Shown piece after piece: positions 23,723 through 31,497 of a stretch of DNA of 35,465 nucleotides. Source of the stretch: an uncultured Clostridia bacterium. GTDB taxonomy: Bacteria > Bacillota > Clostridia > Oscillospirales > Ruminococcaceae. Position 1 is the first letter of the stretch; every line of letters begins with the position of its first letter. The translations under genes and the position numbers were made by a program. The notes beneath the pieces were generated by a model. It did not search any database and was not told the origin of the DNA. It saw only the letters and a program-made list of their open reading frames with translations. The stretch spans positions 1 through 35,465 of the forward strand of contig CANQPB010000023.1 in assembly GCA_947625615.1 (NCBI GenBank), read 5' to 3'.

Positions 23723-23743
23723 GACAGTAAGGAGGTAAAGAAT

Positions 23744-24745
23744 ATGGCTTTATTTGAAAACTATGAGAGAAGAATCGACAAAATAAACGCGGTTCTTGCT
23801 CAGTACGGTATCTCCTCTGTTGAGGAATGCAAAGAGATCACCCTTGCTAAGGGGATCGACTGCGATAAGATAGTCCGCGAGACCCAGCCCATCTGCTTTG
23901 AAAACGCCGTCTGGGCCTACACCGTAGGCTGCGCTATCGCCATAAAGAAGGGCTGCAAGAAGGCCGCAGACGCCGCCGTCGCCATCGGCGAGGGGCTTCA
24001 GAGCTTCTGCATACCCGGCTCGGTCGCCGAAAACAGAAAGGTCGGCCTCGGCCACGGAAACCTCGCTTCCATGCTTTTGTCCGAATCCACCGAATGCTTC
24101 TGCTTCCTTGCCGGCCACGAGAGCTTTGCCGCCGCCGAAGGCGCCATAAAGATCGCCCTCAACGCCAACAAGGTAAGAACCAAGCCGCTCCGCGTTATCT
24201 TGAACGGCCTCGGCAAGGACGCCGCCTTCATCATCTCGAGAATCAACGGCTTCACCTATGTTGAAACCAAGTTCGATCCCTTCACCGAGCAGGTTGAGGT
24301 CGTCTACGAAAAGGCCTACTCGAACGGCCCGCGCGCCGACGTTAAATGCTACGGCGCCGACAACGTCCCCGAGGGCGTGGCCATAATGAAGCTTGAGAAC
24401 GTCGGCGTTTCGATCACCGGCAACTCGACCAACCCGACAAGATTCCAGCACCCCGTCGCCGGCACCTACAAGAAATGGTGCGTTGAAAACGGCGTCAAAT
24501 ACTTCTCCGTCGCTTCCGGCGGCGGCACCGGCAGAACGCTTCACCCCGACAACATGGCCGCCGGCCCCTCCAGCTACGGCATGACCGACACCATGGGCAG
24601 AATGCACTCCGACGCCCAGTTCGCCGGCTCCTCCTCCGTCCCCGCCCACGTTGAAATGATGGGCCTCATCGGCATGGGCAACAACCCGATGGTTGGCGCT
24701 TCCGTCGCCTGCGCGGTGGCGGTTGAAGAGGCTATGAAAGCTTAA
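23744..24745 (+). CDS. GGGtGRT-family protein of unknown function
   Basis: 333-aa cytosolic protein carrying the defining SGGGTGRT motif (about residue 260), followed by LHPDNMAAGPSSYG and a C-terminal Ala/Gly-rich MVGASVACAVAVEEA. It matches the conserved family named for this motif, whose reaction is unknown. It is rich in cysteine (for example CDKI, PICFE, GCAIAIKKGC, SFCIPG, ECFCF), suggesting a metal or Fe-S site, which fits the scaffold-like gene 21 bases upstream. AAGGAGG stands before the ATG. Codon bias is as extreme as in its partner, and a perfect terminator ends the operon. I infer an abundant enzyme with a cofactor built or delivered by its neighbour. Confidence 0.88.
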   Translation: MALFENYERRIDKINAVLAQYGISSVEECKEITLAKGIDCDKIVRETQPICFENAVWAYTVGCAIAIKKGCKKAADAAVAIGEGLQSFCIPGSVAENRKVGLGHGNLASMLLSESTECFCFLAGHESFAAAEGAIKIALNANKVRTKPLRVILNGLGKDAAFIISRINGFTYVETKFDPFTEQVEVVYEKAYSNGPRADVKCYGADNVPEGVAIMKLENVGVSITGNSTNPTRFQHPVAGTYKKWCVENGVKYFSVASGGGTGRTLHPDNMAAGPSSYGMTDTMGRMHSDAQFAGSSSVPAHVEMMGLIGMGNNPMVGASVACAVAVEEAMKA

Positions 24746-24761
24746 TCACCTGATTCAAAAA

Positions 24762-24788
24762 ATCCCCGACGGCGTCGGGGATTTTTTT
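24762..24788 (+). terminator. Terminator of the Fe-S scaffold/GGGtGRT operon
   Basis: ATCCCCGAC, GGC loop, GTCGGGGAT, then a run of seven T; perfect stem. Confidence 0.95.
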
Positions 24789-24816
24789 GCGTATTTGCGC
24801 ATTTGCGTATTTGCGG
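24788..24816. repeat. Octamer tandem repeat
   Basis: About 3.5 units of TGCGTATT/TGCGCATT directly after the terminator. Probably slippage-derived; no function evident. Confidence 0.6.
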
Positions 24817-24860
24817 CTCGCTCCGGCAGGGTGAATTTCGGGGCGGAGGGGTATGGTATG

Positions 24861-24889
24861 ACATTTAATCAAAAACAGGTTTTAAATGT
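24861..24889. promoter_or_regulatory. Inverted repeat upstream of the GH2 promoter (possible operator)
   Basis: ACATTTAA (24861-24868) and TTAAATGT (24882-24889) are perfect complements 13 bases apart, just upstream of the -35 box, where an activator could bind. Confidence 0.4.
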
Positions 24890-24893
24890 TCAG

Positions 24894-24923
24894 TTTACAA
24901 GCGGGGTAAAAATATGGTAGAAT
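24894..24923 (+). promoter_or_regulatory. Promoter of the GH2 gene
   Basis: TTTACA, 18 bases, TAGAAT, 31 bases before the ATG. Confidence 0.65.
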
Positions 24924-24954
24924 AGATTGAAATAAATTCTCGGGAGGCAAAAAT

Positions 24955-27900
24955 ATGAAACTACACGGATTCAGACAGGCGCTGATTCTTTTGACGGCTG
25001 CGGCCTGCGCGGCGGTTTTATGCTCATGCGGCGACAGCGGTTCGCTGTGGGACTATTCCGCCGAGCCGACGCCCTTAGGGCTTCTTGATGGCGAGGAGAT
25101 AAGCTTTACCGGAAACGAATGGACGGGCAACACCCTTTCAAAGGACGCAAAGGGGAATTTTGTCTCCCAATCGGACATCGTGAGGGTGGGAAACCTTGAG
25201 CACCACACCGTCGGCACGGTGGTTTACGACAGCGCCGAAAAGGCCGCCGAGGGCGCCAAAAACTACGACCGCACCCTTTCGCCCTACTATAAGCTGCTCA
25301 CCGGCGATAAAAACGTCTGGCAGCTTGCGGTCTACAAGAACACCGACGACGCCGAAGCGGCGGGGGTGCTCGACAACTTTTACCGCACCGACTACAACAT
25401 GTCCTCAGCGCCGGTTTATGATGGCGAGGAGAGGATATATTCCTCCTCCGACGCATATTACGGCGGCTTCAAGGACGTGACCCTTCCCGCCTCCTGGCAG
25501 ATGCAGGGCTTCGATTTCCCCATTTACACAAACACGGTATACCCCTGGGCGGACGGCGCCTACGGCAACGAAAAGCGCTTCCCGCCCGACGTGCCGACAG
25601 TCACCAACCCGGTGGGATTCTATCGGTTCAGTTTTGACGTCGACCCCGAATGGATAAACACGGAGCGCAGGGTATATATCTCGTTCGGCGGGGTGGAATC
25701 GGCGTATTACGTCTATGTCAACGGCCATGAAGTGGGATATTCGGAGGACACCTTCGACGCCTGCGACTTTGACATCACGCCCTATCTCAACCCCGACGGC
25801 AGGGACAACCTTCTTGCCGTGAGGGTGCACCGCTGGTGCGACGGTAGCTATTTTGAAAATCAGGACTTCATGCGCCTTGCGGGCATTTTCAGGGACGTTT
25901 ATCTTTACAGCACCCCCGCGCTGAGAATATCCGACTACACCGTCGTGACCGACCTTGACAAGAGCTATACCTCGGCGGATATAAACCTTACGGTGGAGAT
26001 TTCAAACACCTCGGCAACGGCTGTCGGCAGCGGCGACTACAGCGTGTACGCCTCGCTTTTGGACGCCGACGGGAACGAGGCCGCCTCGGTGACAAAATCG
26101 GTGCCGGCGGCGGAGCCGGGCGAGACCGCGGAGATCAAGCTCAGCAAAAAGGTTTCGGAGCCGAAGCTCTGGTCGGACGAAGACCCCTACCTTTACACGC
26201 TCGTCATAACGCTTTATGAGAAAAACGGCGCATACCTCGGCAGCCTTTCGCAGCAGCTGGGTATCCGCGAAATTGAATTCACCCCCACCGATGGAACCAC
26301 GGAGAACGAAAGCTATTCGCAGGTGCTATTAAACGGCAAGCCGCTGATTTTAAAGGGCGTAGACAGGCATGAAATGAACCCCGAGACGGGAAGATATATC
26401 TCGCCCGAGCTGGAGGAAAAGGACGTAAAGATAATGAAGTCGCTGAACATAAACGCGGTCAGGACTTCGCACTACCCCGATTCCGAGAGCTTCTACGACA
26501 TGTGCGACCGCTACGGGATACTCGTTTTGGGCGAGTGCAACATTGAAACGCACTATAACGTCTCGGCACAGGACACCGAAACATATTTTAAAGAGGTCAT
26601 AAGAGACCGCGTTGAGGCGCACACAATGGCGTATAAAAACCGCACCTGCATAATCATCTGGTCTATGGGCAACGAGACGATAGGCGGCAGCGAGACATTT
26701 ATCAACCTGATTCAGGAGCTTAAGCAGCGCGACCCTACCCGCCCGGTGCACTTTGAATCTCAGGGAAGCGGCGGAGGCGTGGACATAGCCTCGTCGATGT
26801 ATTCCTCGGTTGACGACGTGAATCAGCGCGGAAACTGGGAAAACAACATGCCCTACCTGATGTGCGAATATGCCCACGCGATGGGAAACTCCGTCGGAAA
26901 CCTCTATGAATACTGGGAGGTATTCAGAAAATACGACAACATCTTGGGCGGGTTCATCTGGGACTTCGTCGATCAGGCCATATGGACGGAGATACCCTCC
27001 TCGGGCTACGACTATTACGGCAACGGGAAATATCTCGCTTACGGCGGTTCCTGGGGGGACAACCCCAACAGCGGCGATTTCTGCCAGAACGGAATCATCT
27101 CGGCGGACAGGACTGTTCAGCCCGAGGCGTATGAGGTGAAATACGTCTACCAGCCGGTGTGGTTCACGGCGGAAAATCTTTCGGAAAACAACAGAACCGT
27201 GAGCATATACAACGAATTTCGCTTTAAAGATCTTTCGGAATTCGACATAGGCTACGAGATCCTCAAAGACGGCGAAAAGGCTGCGGAGGGCGTATTCGAA
27301 GGCCTTAGCTGCGCTCCCCTTGAAACCGTCACCGTTGACCTTCCCGAGGGGATATGCTCCTACGGCGAGGGCGAATACCTTGTGAATCTTTACTGCAAGC
27401 TAAAAGAAGCCGGCCTTTGGGAGGACGCGGGATATATTGTCGCGCAGGAGCAGCTTGAGCTGAGCACCGATAGCGCCCCCGAGGAGGATATCGACATTTC
27501 CGGCATGCCGGCGCTTACCGTTTCGGAGACGGAGGAAGAGATAGCCCTCACAAACACCGAGGGGCTTAATATAACGATATCAAAGAAATCAGGCACCGTG
27601 AATTCCTATTCGATCAACGGGGACGTCATACTTTGCTCCGGCCCCGTGACCGACTTCAAGCGCGCGCATCTTTCAAACGACAACCTCGGCAGTCCCCTTT
27701 CCGGCGCGGGGATAGATTCCGCGGAAAACCTTGAATACGCCCTCTCGGACGGCGACAGGGTATTCACCATGACGGCAAAGCTCAACTTCCCGCGCTCCAC
27801 CTATGAGGACGTGAGCATAACCGTTTACGGCGACGGGACGGTCAAGTACAGCGGCAAGCTCAATCTTTCCTCCGAGTTTTCGGAGATCTACCGCTACGGC

Positions 27901-28359
27901 GCAAACCTGACGCTCCCGGCGGATTTCGAAGAGATCACCTATTACGGCCGCGGCCCCGCCGACACCTATTGCGACCGCAAGCGCGGCAGCCTCGCGGGGA
28001 TATATTCGCAGACGGTTTCGGAGAGCTTCTTCCCCTACGGGAATCCTCAGGACACCGGCAACAAGACAGACGTGAGATACTTCACGCTTGAAAACGGCAG
28101 CTACAGCGTTAAATTCAGCGCGCTGAAAGATATGGGGCTTATCGAAGCCTCGGCGCTGCACTATACTGCCGCCGACCTTGAACGGGCGCGGGCGCCCTAC
28201 CAGCTGAAAGCCGAGCCGGAATACACATATCTCTGCCTGAGCTATAAAAACCGCGGCACCGGCGGCGCCTCCTGCGGCCCCGAACCGCTCGATCAGTATA
28301 AGGTGAAAAACACGCCGGATATGGAATACGGCTTCACGATATCGGTGGAGAAAAAATGA
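24955..28359 (+). CDS. Lipoprotein GH2 beta-galactosidase (LacZ type)
   Basis: 1134-aa glycoside hydrolase of the LacZ branch of family GH2, predicted to release beta-galactosyl residues outside the cell. A signal peptide ends in a lipobox (LCSC, about residue 25). An extra ~140-residue region follows before the LacZ-like jelly-roll (about 175-325). Then come the Ig-like domain (325-440), the TIM barrel (445-745) and the C-terminal domains, with YGRGPADTYCDRKRG near 1000. The acid/base is Glu574 (SMGNET) and the nucleophile Glu638 (MCEYAHAMGNS); GVDRHEMNP and RTSHYPDS support LacZ type. The ATG has GGGAGG upstream. Promoter and terminator make it monocistronic. Exact substrate is uncertain. 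Confidence 0.93.
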   Translation: MKLHGFRQALILLTAAACAAVLCSCGDSGSLWDYSAEPTPLGLLDGEEISFTGNEWTGNTLSKDAKGNFVSQSDIVRVGNLEHHTVGTVVYDSAEKAAEGAKNYDRTLSPYYKLLTGDKNVWQLAVYKNTDDAEAAGVLDNFYRTDYNMSSAPVYDGEERIYSSSDAYYGGFKDVTLPASWQMQGFDFPIYTNTVYPWADGAYGNEKRFPPDVPTVTNPVGFYRFSFDVDPEWINTERRVYISFGGVESAYYVYVNGHEVGYSEDTFDACDFDITPYLNPDGRDNLLAVRVHRWCDGSYFENQDFMRLAGIFRDVYLYSTPALRISDYTVVTDLDKSYTSADINLTVEISNTSATAVGSGDYSVYASLLDADGNEAASVTKSVPAAEPGETAEIKLSKKVSEPKLWSDEDPYLYTLVITLYEKNGAYLGSLSQQLGIREIEFTPTDGTTENESYSQVLLNGKPLILKGVDRHEMNPETGRYISPELEEKDVKIMKSLNINAVRTSHYPDSESFYDMCDRYGILVLGECNIETHYNVSAQDTETYFKEVIRDRVEAHTMAYKNRTCIIIWSMGNETIGGSETFINLIQELKQRDPTRPVHFESQGSGGGVDIASSMYSSVDDVNQRGNWENNMPYLMCEYAHAMGNSVGNLYEYWEVFRKYDNILGGFIWDFVDQAIWTEIPSSGYDYYGNGKYLAYGGSWGDNPNSGDFCQNGIISADRTVQPEAYEVKYVYQPVWFTAENLSENNRTVSIYNEFRFKDLSEFDIGYEILKDGEKAAEGVFEGLSCAPLETVTVDLPEGICSYGEGEYLVNLYCKLKEAGLWEDAGYIVAQEQLELSTDSAPEEDIDISGMPALTVSETEEEIALTNTEGLNITISKKSGTVNSYSINGDVILCSGPVTDFKRAHLSNDNLGSPLSGAGIDSAENLEYALSDGDRVFTMTAKLNFPRSTYEDVSITVYGDGTVKYSGKLNLSSEFSEIYRYGANLTLPADFEEITYYGRGPADTYCDRKRGSLAGIYSQTVSESFFPYGNPQDTGNKTDVRYFTLENGSYSVKFSALKDMGLIEASALHYTAADLERARAPYQLKAEPEYTYLCLSYKNRGTGGASCGPEPLDQYKVKNTPDMEYGFTISVEKK

Positions 28360-28369
28360 TAATAACACG

Positions 28370-28403
28370 CCCGCCGCTCCCAAAACGGGAACGGCGGGTT
28401 TTT
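28370..28403 (+). terminator. Terminator of the GH2 gene
   Basis: CCCGCCG-C-TCCC, AAAAC loop, GGGA-A-CGGCGGG, then five T. A second palindrome (GTGAAAAATTTTTCAC, about 28,406-28,421) lies between it and the convergent gene and may help end that transcript. Confidence 0.9.
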
Positions 28404-28424
28404 GGTGAAAAATTTTTCACACCC

Positions 28425-29627
28425 TTATTTTTTCTTCTTTTTTGATGCGATGACCCCGGCGACTACGCCTACAACAACTGCCACCGCGACGACTATCGCG
28501 ACGATAATCAGCACTTTTTTCTGCGTCGCCTTTTTGGCGGCGGCCTCTTCGGCTGCGGCGGCGGCAGCGGCCTCTTCCTCCTGCTTAAGCTGCTTTGCGG
28601 CCTCTATCGCGTCGTTTATCTCCTGGAGCTTTGCCTTTGCCTCGCGGGCGGCCCTGTTGGCCTCGGAATTCGCCGAATCGTTCGCGGCCTTGACGATGTA
28701 GTCATAGGCGGCGTCGGCGTCGGCAAGCGCCTGCTCGGCGGCCGAAACGTCGGAACCGGCATTTTTCGCGGTCTCGACGGCGCTGTCTATAGTGTCGATG
28801 TAGCTTTGAAGATCCTCAAGGATCTTCGCGGATTCAACCCCCTCGGAGACGGCGTTATAAAGCTCCTCTATCTCGGAAAGAGTTTCGCGGGCGGCGTCTA
28901 CGGCGGTTACCACGTCGGCATAGCCGGCTTTCCCCGCTTCGCCGGTTTCTATAGATTCCATGGCGGCGGTGGCCTTGTCGTAAGCGGCCTTGACGGCGTC
29001 ATAGTCGTCGGGCGAGGCCTGGGCTTCGGCAAGGGCGGCGTTTATGGCGTCGACATCGGGCTGCATGACCCCGATGAGCCTTTCGGATTCCGCGGCGATG
29101 TCGGTTTCGGTGTCGTAGGTGACGCTGACGTATGTCAGTTTGAGATTGTCAAGGGTCTCGTGCGCGGCAAACGCCTTGAAGCAGAGCTTATTCGCCTCGG
29201 TGCCGCCGACAGGCTCTTCGTCGGAAGCGGTGAGGGAATAGGTGAGATCAAATTCGGTGCCGGGGGTGTAGCCGTTCTCCGAGGCCTTCCACATCTTCGA
29301 GAACGTAGCGTGGTCGCCCTTGTTGGCGGTCTCGTCGGCGCAGATGAGCCAGGAGCGGAAATCGCCGTCGGAGGAGCCCTTGATGTGAACGGTGACCGTC
29401 TCGCCGAGGACTACGTTTTTGGGGAGCTTGAACGCAAAGATCTCGACGTTGTCGGCGGTGACGCTGCCGTCTTCAAAGATGAGCTGCTCGGCGGCGGCGA
29501 AATAGTCGGTTCGTCCTATAAGGCTTTCGGGCTCGAGGGCGATGACGTTCTCGTCCGCGGCAAAAGCGGCAACGCAGGCGATAAGCGCCAGCGCAAGGGC
29601 AGTTAAAACCGATAAAATTCTTTTCAT
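28425..29627 (-). CDS. Membrane-anchored surface protein with beta-sandwich and helical stalk
   Basis: 400-aa protein of no recognised family. A signal peptide ends at about residue 24 (VAAFA-A). Residues 25-185 look like a beta-sandwich resembling a carbohydrate-binding module: regular Val/Thr/Phe alternation, then TLDNLKLTYVSVTYD. Residues 190-365 are Ala/Glu-rich helices with coiled-coil character, ending in a run of alanines. A membrane helix (about 373-395) and five lysines close the chain, so the N-terminal domain is displayed outside on a stalk. The ATG at 29627 follows GGAGG; a start six codons earlier lacks a ribosome site. It sits convergent to the GH2 gene, and polysaccharide binding is inferred only. 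Confidence 0.85.
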   Translation of the reverse strand: MKRILSVLTALALALIACVAAFAADENVIALEPESLIGRTDYFAAAEQLIFEDGSVTADNVEIFAFKLPKNVVLGETVTVHIKGSSDGDFRSWLICADETANKGDHATFSKMWKASENGYTPGTEFDLTYSLTASDEEPVGGTEANKLCFKAFAAHETLDNLKLTYVSVTYDTETDIAAESERLIGVMQPDVDAINAALAEAQASPDDYDAVKAAYDKATAAMESIETGEAGKAGYADVVTAVDAARETLSEIEELYNAVSEGVESAKILEDLQSYIDTIDSAVETAKNAGSDVSAAEQALADADAAYDYIVKAANDSANSEANRAAREAKAKLQEINDAIEAAKQLKQEEEAAAAAAAEEAAAKKATQKKVLIIVAIVVAVAVVVGVVAGVIASKKKKK

Positions 29628-29678
29628 AATCGGGCCTCCGTTCAAAAAATGGGTTAGATATATAAATTATACAATACA

Positions 29679-29707
29679 ATTATACTTTGTTGAAAAGAAA
29701 TTATCAA
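29679..29707 (-). promoter_or_regulatory. Promoter of the surface protein gene
   Basis: Minus strand TTGATA (29707-29702), 17 bases, TATAAT (29684-29679); 51 bases before the start. Confidence 0.85.
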
Positions 29708-29880
29708 TTGATGATTTGCACAAAAACCCTGGGGATTTTTTGGCAGCGGCGGGGTATGTTTCGCCATAAATACATTTTGCCGACACAAAACAGACAAAAA
29801 CCCGTCACAAATATATGCTATCCTTTTAAATGGTAAAAGCAGGCTGGATTGAATTCAGCAAATAGAAAGGTTGATTTCAA

Positions 29881-30954
29881 ATGAAAAAATCCAATCTCAG
29901 AAGAACAGTTGCCACTTTGCTTGCAGTTATCGTTTCTCTTATGGGACTTCCGATTACTGCATTTGCAGAAAACGGTGTTGCATTGTATGCATACACCGGC
30001 ATTGATGAAGGCGCACAGGAATATGCTACGGAAAAAGTAAATTCTTTCATGGTCGCATATGATTCTTTTGTCGATTCATCAAATCTAACATTAGGTAAAG
30101 GTATCAAAATTGTTGACCCCGTTGATGTGGAAAAATTCTTATATCCAATCTGGGACGGAAATGCAATTGTTGCAACTTTGACTGTAGCAAAAGCAGATGA
30201 AGAAACCTACACCGGAAAGTATTCAACAGCATACGCAGAACAGCTAAACGCAATAGTCGGACTTACAACTAAATCATCGCCGCTTTCTGTAGTTGTAAAG
30301 GACGAGGAGATTTACGGAGTCATTGGAAACAAATGGTTTGATTTGAACGGCACTCCCGGAAGTTGTTCAATTGAAGAGGATTATATTCTTGAGGAAAGCA
30401 GCGTTATAAATGCGCGTGAAACAATCAATTATCAAGTCCTCCCTCAGCCAAGAATTCCCACTACATTCTATCTCCCCTTTGTTATTACCTCGGCGTATAT
30501 TCAACCACCTAATATGGCATATTGTTATTCTTTTGCCATGGGAAATATTCTCTATAATATGGGTTATCGCGATATTACACCCTCTAAACTTCAAGAATAT
30601 GTCCAAGCTGAAGGCGCTACTGAATATCAGGTTGTAGGCTTTTTAAGTGCTAATGGTTTTACTTGTCAATATAGCGAATCCGGCTATCTTCCATTTTATG
30701 AATCTGCGAGCATGATATATAACAACGGTAGTTATATATATGCCGATGTGACTAATATGACTTCAGGCAAGGCTCATGCTTATGTAATTGCAGGATATAG
30801 TGATGACGGTTACTCACAGTTGTACTTAGCTTGGAATCCGTCAGAAGAACATACCTCAATGGTTAACGCTGATTCAAGGCTGTTTATCACAGATTCATCA
30901 AGAACATATTATTGGGACAACGGTTTTATTTGTAATATCCGAAAGGTGTATTAA
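29881..30954 (+). CDS. Secreted papain-like cysteine peptidase (AT-rich, likely acquired)
   Basis: 357-aa protein with a clear signal peptide (cleavage after ITAFA, residue 29). Residues 35-190 look like a pro-region (FLYPIWDGNAIVATLTV, then repeated short strands). The C-terminal ~150 residues have the order of a clan CA cysteine peptidase: an upstream Gln (Gln208), Cys215 at the start of a helix (AYCYSFAMGNILYNMG), His299 (GKAHAYVIAGY) and Asn319 (LAWNP). I cannot name the family; C39-like or C47-like are the nearest ideas. AAAGGTTG precedes the ATG, and no clear promoter is seen. Base composition and codon use are far more AT-rich than all neighbours except the next gene, a sign of transfer. 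Confidence 0.75.
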   Translation: MKKSNLRRTVATLLAVIVSLMGLPITAFAENGVALYAYTGIDEGAQEYATEKVNSFMVAYDSFVDSSNLTLGKGIKIVDPVDVEKFLYPIWDGNAIVATLTVAKADEETYTGKYSTAYAEQLNAIVGLTTKSSPLSVVVKDEEIYGVIGNKWFDLNGTPGSCSIEEDYILEESSVINARETINYQVLPQPRIPTTFYLPFVITSAYIQPPNMAYCYSFAMGNILYNMGYRDITPSKLQEYVQAEGATEYQVVGFLSANGFTCQYSESGYLPFYESASMIYNNGSYIYADVTNMTSGKAHAYVIAGYSDDGYSQLYLAWNPSEEHTSMVNADSRLFITDSSRTYYWDNGFICNIRKVY

Positions 30955-30959
30955 CTGCA

Positions 30960-31439
30960 ATGAAAAAAACATTTATAATAATAATTTGTATCGTTATGGC
31001 TTCCTGCCTATGCGGCTGTGCGCAAAAGGACGAGGAGTTAAGATATGACATAATCTCCGTGAGTATGCGGTTCCCGACCCCTACCCCGAATCTTGAGCCC
31101 TATTATCTCACAAACAGCGAAATAAATCGGCTATGCGACGCTCTTTTAGAGATATGGGATTCTGATCTTTACCACAACTGGAAAAATGTCCCTGATGAGG
31201 AATTACGTTTTGGAGCCCTGCACAAGCTTGCAGAGTATGAAGCAAAGATGGGGCCGCCTGCCGGTGAGCCGTATTATCTTCTGATAGACTGCGGCTTTGA
31301 ATATATACCGACAATTACCTGCTGCGGAAGCTATGTCACAATTAACGGCCAAGCATTTGAATTCGGCGAAGATGATAAATTTGAATTCCAGCGCGTAATC
31401 GACGAACTGATCAAAGAACATTTCGAGACGGAAGAATAA
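30960..31439 (+). CDS. Small lipoprotein downstream of the cysteine peptidase
   Basis: 159-aa protein of no recognised family. A hydrophobic N-terminus ends in a lipobox (LCGC, Cys20), so it should be tethered to the outer face of the membrane. The mature part is acidic, with four further cysteines (for example CDALLE, IDCGF, TCCGS) and a proline-rich linker TPTPN after the anchor. It begins five bases after the peptidase stop, with AAAGGTG within the end of that gene, so the two are one operon. It shares the AT shift. A role as inhibitor or partner of the peptidase is an inference from position only. Confidence 0.75.
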   Translation: MKKTFIIIICIVMASCLCGCAQKDEELRYDIISVSMRFPTPTPNLEPYYLTNSEINRLCDALLEIWDSDLYHNWKNVPDEELRFGALHKLAEYEAKMGPPAGEPYYLLIDCGFEYIPTITCCGSYVTINGQAFEFGEDDKFEFQRVIDELIKEHFETEE

Positions 31440-31450
31440 AGAATAAAAAT

Positions 31451-31488
31451 AAAACGGCGGTTCGGCTAAATGCCGGGTCGCCGTTTTT
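31451..31488 (+). terminator. Bidirectional terminator between the lipoprotein and esterase genes
   Basis: AAAACGGCG and CGCCGTTTT enclose an inner CGGC/GCCG stem. T runs follow on the plus strand (five T) and on the minus strand (TTTTATTTTTATT), so it serves both convergent genes. Confidence 0.92.
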
Positions 31489-31497
31489 ATGCCTGAA

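Noticed and set aside
23750-24649. 299-codon open frame antisense to the GGGtGRT gene
   Set aside because: Gly/Val/Ala-rich product with no domain; it arises from the extreme third-position GC of the real gene.
24788-24816. CRISPR-like short repeats
   Set aside because: The unit is 8 bases with no spacers, and no cas genes are nearby.
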